Made by a program: the position numbers and the translations under genes
The notes under the pieces: model-generated
Database searches by the model: none
The model's input: only the letters and a program-made list of their open reading frames with translations
Told to the model about the DNA's origin: nothing
In this document: positions 14,402 to 17,468 of the stretch, piece after piece
Position numbering within the stretch: the stretch's first letter is position 1
Layout: every line of letters starts with the position of its first letter
Assembly (NCBI GenBank): GCA_946221495.1
Contig: CAMIFA010000108.1
Coordinates: 1-17,468 of the forward strand
DNA: 17,468 bases
Direction: 5' to 3'
From: an uncultured cyanobacterium
GTDB lineage: Bacteria; Cyanobacteriota; Cyanobacteriia; Cyanobacteriales; Chroococcidiopsidaceae

Positions 14402-14839
14402 ATGCAGATCAAGAACGAATTAATTGCAGTACAAACAGATTTAGGAATCTGCATTTATAACATTACACCTCAACTAATAAAAATTATTAATTCTAGCTCT
14501 ATCAAGAATGGTCAAGTTTTGGTATTTTCCCAACACACAACCACTGCTTTAGCTATTAATGAGAATGAGGAAAGATTGCTAGAAGATGTCAAGGTATTTT
14601 TAGAAAAATTAGCACCAGCAACTGCAAAGTATTTACACAATGACCTGCACTTAAGAGATGTCCCTACTGATGAACCGATGAATGCTCACTCTCACTTGAT
14701 AGCAATGATGCTTAGTGCCAGTGAAGTTATTCCAATTGTCGAGGGTAAATTAGCTCTAGGTACTTGGCAGTCTGTTTTATTTTTTGAGTTAGATGGTCCT
14801 CGCCAAAGAAATGTATTTGTCCAGATTAGTGGACAGTGA
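14402..14839 (+). CDS. YjbQ/UPF0047 family protein (secondary thiamine-phosphate synthase-like)
   Basis: The 145 residues are full length for the family. The conserved residues are present: FSQHTTTALAINENE (42-56, H45), HNDLHLRDVPTDEPMNAHSHL (79-99, with H83, H96, H98), ASEVIPIVEGKLALGTWQSVLFFELDGPR (106-134). The His/Asp/Arg cluster forms the putative metal and phosphate site. E. coli YjbQ has weak thiamine-phosphate synthase activity able to rescue thiE mutants, hence the common product name; the physiological role is not settled. ATG 14402 gives the family's usual start. A purine-rich GTAGGTAAAA precedes it, giving only a weak ribosome-binding site. It converges with msrA; no thiamine genes are near. 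Confidence 0.92.
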   Translation: MQIKNELIAVQTDLGICIYNITPQLIKIINSSSIKNGQVLVFSQHTTTALAINENEERLLEDVKVFLEKLAPATAKYLHNDLHLRDVPTDEPMNAHSHLIAMMLSASEVIPIVEGKLALGTWQSVLFFELDGPRQRNVFVQISGQ

Positions 14840-14860
14840 ACTTACCTGAGTAAATTAGAT

Positions 14861-14936
14861 AGGAGTCAGGGATAAAAAGAAAGCTCTGAGTTTTCTATCA
14901 AATAGAAGGAATTTTCCCTAACCCTTGACTCCTTTT
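14861..14936. terminator. Candidate shared terminator between two convergent genes
   Basis: AGGAGTCAGGG (14861-14871) pairs with CCCTTGACTCCT (14922-14933) with one bulge and is followed by TTT on the + side. The long loop contains a second hairpin, TTCTAT/ATAGAA with loop CAA (14893-14907). It lies in the 99 bp between the stops of the YjbQ-family gene and msrA. GGAGTCAGGG strings are also common cyanobacterial repeats, so it could equally be a repeat element. Confidence 0.4.
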
Positions 14937-14938
14937 AA

Positions 14939-15613
14939 CTATGTTGCTGACGCAGGTGTCGCCGTTATATCAAAGGCAGGACAAGCAACTTTTGTGCCAC
15001 CTAAACCACAATACCCATTGGGGTTTTTGGCGAGGTACTGTTGATGATAGGCTTCTGCGTAATAGAACTGGGGAGCGTCAATAATTTCAGTTGTAATTGT
15101 GCCGTAGCCAGCTGCATTCAAAGCTTGCTGATAAGCATCTCGTGATTCTTCTGCTAGCTTTTTTTGCTCTTCTGAGTAGACATAAATACCTGAGCGGTAT
15201 TGAGTACCAGCGTCATTACCCTGACGCATTCCTTGAGTAGGATTGTGACTTTCCCAAAAAACTTTCAGTAAAGCTTCATAACTAATAACTTTTGGGTCAA
15301 ACACAACGAGAACGACTTCATTGTGACCAGTTAAGCCGCTACAGACTTCATGATAAGTGGGGTTGGGTGTTATTCCGGCTGCATAACCAACTGCGGTAGT
15401 AAAAACTCCTTGCTGCTGCCAGAATTTGCGCTCTGCTCCCCAGAAACACCCCATGCCAAACATAGCAATTTCCATACCATCTGGATAAGGTGGCTTGAGA
15501 GGATTAGAGTTGACATAATGGTGAGCGGGTACTGGCATTGATTCTGTGCGTCCTGGTAATGCCTCTGTAGGAGTGGGCATAGCTGCTTTCTTGCCTAATC
15601 CAAATAGCCCCAT
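14939..15613 (-). CDS. msrA: Peptide-methionine (S)-S-oxide reductase MsrA
   Basis: The enzyme reduces methionine-S-sulfoxide in proteins and free methionine, using thioredoxin as the usual reductant; it repairs oxidative damage in the cytoplasm. From ATG 15613 the protein has 224 residues. The catalytic GCFWGAER motif is at 55-62 (C56). Family blocks TAVGYAAGITPNPTYHEVC, GHNEVVLVVFDP and SHNPTQGMRQGNDAGTQYRSGIY follow. C202 (NPNGYCGLGG) and C211 near the C-terminus are candidate resolving cysteines. The frame is open upstream to a TTG at 15718, but MGLFGLGKKAAMPTPTEALPGR from ATG 15613 matches my memory of how cyanobacterial MsrA proteins start, so I reject the longer form. Neither start has a strong Shine-Dalgarno sequence. 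msrB is not adjacent. Confidence 0.93.
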   Translation of the reverse strand: MGLFGLGKKAAMPTPTEALPGRTESMPVPAHHYVNSNPLKPPYPDGMEIAMFGMGCFWGAERKFWQQQGVFTTAVGYAAGITPNPTYHEVCSGLTGHNEVVLVVFDPKVISYEALLKVFWESHNPTQGMRQGNDAGTQYRSGIYVYSEEQKKLAEESRDAYQQALNAAGYGTITTEIIDAPQFYYAEAYHQQYLAKNPNGYCGLGGTKVACPAFDITATPASAT

Positions 15614-15818
15614 TGGTTTTTGACTCTTGTCTAATAAGTTGTTTACCTTGCTTAATCTATTGTAGCGATGGAGGCTAACACGGCTACCATTTAAAAATAG
15701 TAAAACCCGCACCTGCAATTGTCATAGCAAGAACTTAAGCAGATCACTACTCTATTTAATTGCTTTCTTGTAAGCTAACTGCTGAGTGCTGAAAGCTTTT
15801 ACTAAATCCTGCCAACAC

Positions 15819-16586
15819 TTAAAACAAAAACCGCAACAAAGTTGCACCGAGCGCTCCCAAGACGTTCATGAAATTTGGCTTGCTCTTGCGTAAAGCTGTA
15901 CCTGGAGGCGTTTCTAGTTCTTTAATGAAAGCCTGCGCTGTTTGATAACCTGCGTTATTTCCTTGAGTTAAAAACAGCTTTTGGGCAACTTTAGCATCTT
16001 CAAGCGCTCCTGGTCGTTCTAATAATTGGTAACGGGCTACGCCACGAGCTAAGTAAGCAGCAGCTAAGTCAGGCTTAATACTTAATGCTTGGTTAAAGTA
16101 TTCGATCGCACCTTTAGGATCTCCTTCTTGACCTTGAGCCATACCCCAGCTATAAAAGTCTTCTGCTTTCGCGGCTTGGGTAGGTATCCCAATTGCTCCT
16201 TGCAAGTTAGCGCCGTTGAGGTTAGCACCCGTTAAATCTGCATTGACTAGGTAAGTATCTCGCAAATCAGCAACGCTTAAGTCTGCACCACTCAGTTTTG
16301 CACCACTCAAGTTTGCCCCAAACAAAGAAGCGCCGCTCAGTTTGGCATTGCTAAGATCAGCGCCACTTAAATTAGCACGGCTAAGATTAGCACCACTTAA
16401 ATTAGCGCCACTTAAATTAACTCCAGATAAGTTAGTTAAAACTAGACCAACACCGCTCAATTCACAACTTTGACATTGTTTAGTTGATAGTAGCTGTCTA
16501 GTAGCTTCGGAATTTGCAGATGCAGCTCCTGCTGCTGCTATCGAAATTGTTGTCAACAGTGTTAGGGTGGCTAGAGGCAGTTTCAT
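15819..16586 (-). CDS. Exported pentapeptide-repeat protein with TPR segment
   Basis: The 255-residue protein starts with a clear signal peptide (1-24, cut likely after ASA). A CQSC pair (C38, C41) lies in TKQCQSCELSG, then about 18 pentapeptide repeats run from residue 42 to 133 (A/N-x-L-S-G pattern: ANLSGANLSRANLSGADLS and so on), which fold as a right-handed square beta helix. A TPR-like helical region follows (142-206; GAIEYFNQALSIKPDLAAAYLARGVARY), and the C-terminus is a short hydrophobic segment (240-255). The combination suggests a periplasmic or lumenal scaffold. The exact pairing partner is unknown. The CxxC before the repeats recurs, from memory, in cyanobacterial pentapeptide proteins; it could be a disulfide. 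ATG 16586 is well placed for the signal peptide. It is a single gene with the same orientation as msrA, 205 bp from it. Confidence 0.85.
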   Translation of the reverse strand: MKLPLATLTLLTTISIAAAGAASANSEATRQLLSTKQCQSCELSGVGLVLTNLSGVNLSGANLSGANLSRANLSGADLSNAKLSGASLFGANLSGAKLSGADLSVADLRDTYLVNADLTGANLNGANLQGAIGIPTQAAKAEDFYSWGMAQGQEGDPKGAIEYFNQALSIKPDLAAAYLARGVARYQLLERPGALEDAKVAQKLFLTQGNNAGYQTAQAFIKELETPPGTALRKSKPNFMNVLGALGATLLRFLF

Positions 16587-16659
16587 AGCTTTTCGTGTTG
16601 CAAGTGGCGTTCTGGGAGGCTAGCACGTATTCTTTAGCTTAATTTATCAGCCTCGATAT

Positions 16660-16735
16660 CTCCGCACAAACAGAATATTTGCGGGGAATTACCAAGAAAA
16701 ATTTTGCCAAGACTGGTAATTGTACGGAGTTTTTT
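16660..16735 (+). ncRNA. Candidate structured RNA with terminator-like end (plus strand)
   Basis: AATTACCA (16687-16694) and TGGTAATT form a perfect 8-bp stem. Outside it, CTCCG (16660-16664) pairs with CGGAG (16725-16729), followed immediately by six T residues (16730-16735). A second hairpin, CCGCA/TGCGG (16662-16686 region), would compete with the outer stem. Both neighbouring genes are on the minus strand, so the T-tract end points to a separate + strand transcript. No known RNA family was recognised. Confidence 0.3.
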
Positions 16736-16741
16736 ATTCTG

Positions 16742-17290
16742 CTACTTAACTTTATTCTTTTCCCATAGGTAAAGGCGGTCAATGTAATCTCCTTCTTGGC
16801 ATTTAAACAATTGGAGGAGCAGCATTTCCAAGTACCACAAGCCCAAAGTATAAGCCTCATATTTTGCTTGGCTGGGAGCAGTCAAAACCCTAGCGTTAAG
16901 ATCAGCATGGACTATTTTGTTTCGTACTCTGGAGAATGTCTTAGGACCATCCATCTGCTCATTATTATTGGCTAACTGTGTCGCTAACTGTACAAGATTT
17001 GACAAGCATGAGTGCAACTTGCTAGAAATGCCAAACTCGCTGATAAGTTTGCATATTTTTTTGTGAGCAGGATAGATTCTAGTGTTTTCAAAATCTTTTT
17101 GGCTGATGCGGTTTTCCCGAACAAAGTAAACCCACGAAAGCACCTCAAGAGCTGAGTGAATCCATATAATTAGTCCTTCTATATTACTGCTAACGCTGTT
17201 GCTATCAACGTACCAGGTAATTGCTGGGCGTATTGCTACATTCCATGTTGGATTGTTCCAGTAGCGCATAAAATTAGGGAACATTCCCAC
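16742..17290 (-). CDS. HEPN-like protein, probably a 5'-truncated or decayed gene
   Basis: The open frame gives 182 residues from GTG 17290 (or ATG 17284). The C-terminal half is helical and contains RVRNKIVHADLN, which includes an R-x4-H motif (R123, H128) of the kind that marks HEPN domains, many of them RNases in toxin and defence systems. The N-terminal half reads FPNFMRYWNNPTWNVAIRPAITWYVDSN, then EGLIIWIHSALEVLSWVY. I recognise this pattern loosely from a cyanobacterial hypothetical family with a longer N-terminus. Neither start has a Shine-Dalgarno sequence. The frame upstream of 17290 still reads like protein (SPWKTVISWFPEQRPRGL) until stops at 17354-17356 and 17363-17365. The missing N-terminus suggests a pseudogene or a remnant expressed from an internal start. 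HEPN assignment rests on one motif. Confidence 0.5.
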   Translation of the reverse strand: MGMFPNFMRYWNNPTWNVAIRPAITWYVDSNSVSSNIEGLIIWIHSALEVLSWVYFVRENRISQKDFENTRIYPAHKKICKLISEFGISSKLHSCLSNLVQLATQLANNNEQMDGPKTFSRVRNKIVHADLNARVLTAPSQAKYEAYTLGLWYLEMLLLQLFKCQEGDYIDRLYLWEKNKVK

Positions 17291-17449
17291 TAAGCCACGA
17301 GGACGTTGTTCTGGAAACCAGGAAATAACAGTTTTCCAGGGAGAGCTTGTACGTTATGAATACTACTCCTTCCAAACTTCGTTTCTGTTCTCATCAAAGC
17401 CAACAGAAAGAATTAGACCTCCTGCATGAATAGTAAAGTAGTGTGACAG
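17291..17449 (-). pseudogene. Upstream remnant of the HEPN-like gene, interrupted by stop codons
   Basis: In the same minus-strand frame as the HEPN-like gene, the DNA reads HYFTIHAGGLILSVGFDEN and RNEVWKE, then TAG (17365-17363), YS, TAA (17356-17354), RTSSPWKTVISWFPEQ and on into the open frame. The segment FDENRNEVWKE followed by SPWK-SWFP fits the N-terminal pattern I recall for this family (FD-G-VWEEW...SPW). The TAG sits exactly where Trp (TGG) is expected. A further TAA at 17452-17450 closes the frame upstream, and the rest lies outside the window or is lost. Confidence 0.4.
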
Positions 17450-17468
17450 TTAGGCAGAGCAGAGTTGC

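Noticed and set aside
15614..15718. Longer MsrA from TTG 15718
   Set aside because: The extra 35 residues are not part of the family. MGLFGLGKK from ATG 15613 is the expected N-terminus.
17356..17433. 25-residue plus-strand open frame (MNTTPSKLRF...) near the window end
   Set aside because: It is short, has no partner, and overlaps the minus-strand HEPN-like remnant, which gives the more protein-like translation.
1..17468. tRNA, rRNA or insertion sequence
   Set aside because: I saw no cloverleaf-like sequence, no rRNA conserved block and no transposase-like protein on either strand by eye; a covariance-model scan was not possible.

Overview
The window looks like chromosomal DNA of a cyanobacterium, probably a filamentous or Chroococcidiopsis-like one; I cannot place it more precisely. 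The evidence is the palindrome GCGATCGC (HIP1), present at about 16 places (for example 738, 2390, 2693, 2808, 4082, 4503, 7806, 9699 and an overlapping pair at 12672-12685), plus typical cyanobacterial protein families: DUF4359, an SLH-plus-coiled-coil porin N-terminus, pentapeptide/TPR proteins and NACHT-HEAT proteins. The sequence is moderately AT-rich. There are no rRNA or tRNA genes, no recognisable transposase and no CRISPR array.

Layout. 1-3013: a DUF4359 secreted or membrane-anchored protein (-), a TPR gene broken by a one-base frameshift (+), the RNA 3'-phosphate cyclase gene rtcA (+) just behind it, and a three-helix membrane protein (-). 3098-3391: 14 consecutive 21-bp repeats ending 33 bp before a very large gene. 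3425-7753: a 1442-residue protein joining a NACHT-type STAND NTPase, 18 HEAT repeats of 31 residues and a complete calcineurin-like metallophosphoesterase. This is the most unusual object here and a candidate immune/defence receptor. 7819-8330: a DUF2281/MazF-PemK toxin-antitoxin pair (-). 8539-9827: a small amphipathic cyanobacterial protein (-) and a rhodanese-fold protein lacking its catalytic Cys (-), separated by about 530 bp that hold a strong + strand terminator with no gene in front of it.

10302-16586 is mostly housekeeping: mutL (+), a TPM-domain membrane protein with two zinc-ribbon-like CxxC sets (-), a tether-only SLH mini-protein (+), a 61-residue unknown (-), a YjbQ-family enzyme (+), the methionine sulfoxide reductase gene msrA (-) and an exported pentapeptide/TPR protein (-). 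16742 to the window end holds a HEPN-like gene (-) whose reading frame continues upstream of its possible start through in-frame stops, so it looks like a decayed or truncated gene.

How the genes fit together. mutL, msrA and rtcA are nucleic-acid or protein repair functions, apparently each with its own transcription. The stretch 2504-8330 (membrane protein, repeat array, NACHT-HEAT-phosphoesterase, toxin-antitoxin) reads as an accessory and possibly defensive block. That last point is inference from domain content and adjacency only.
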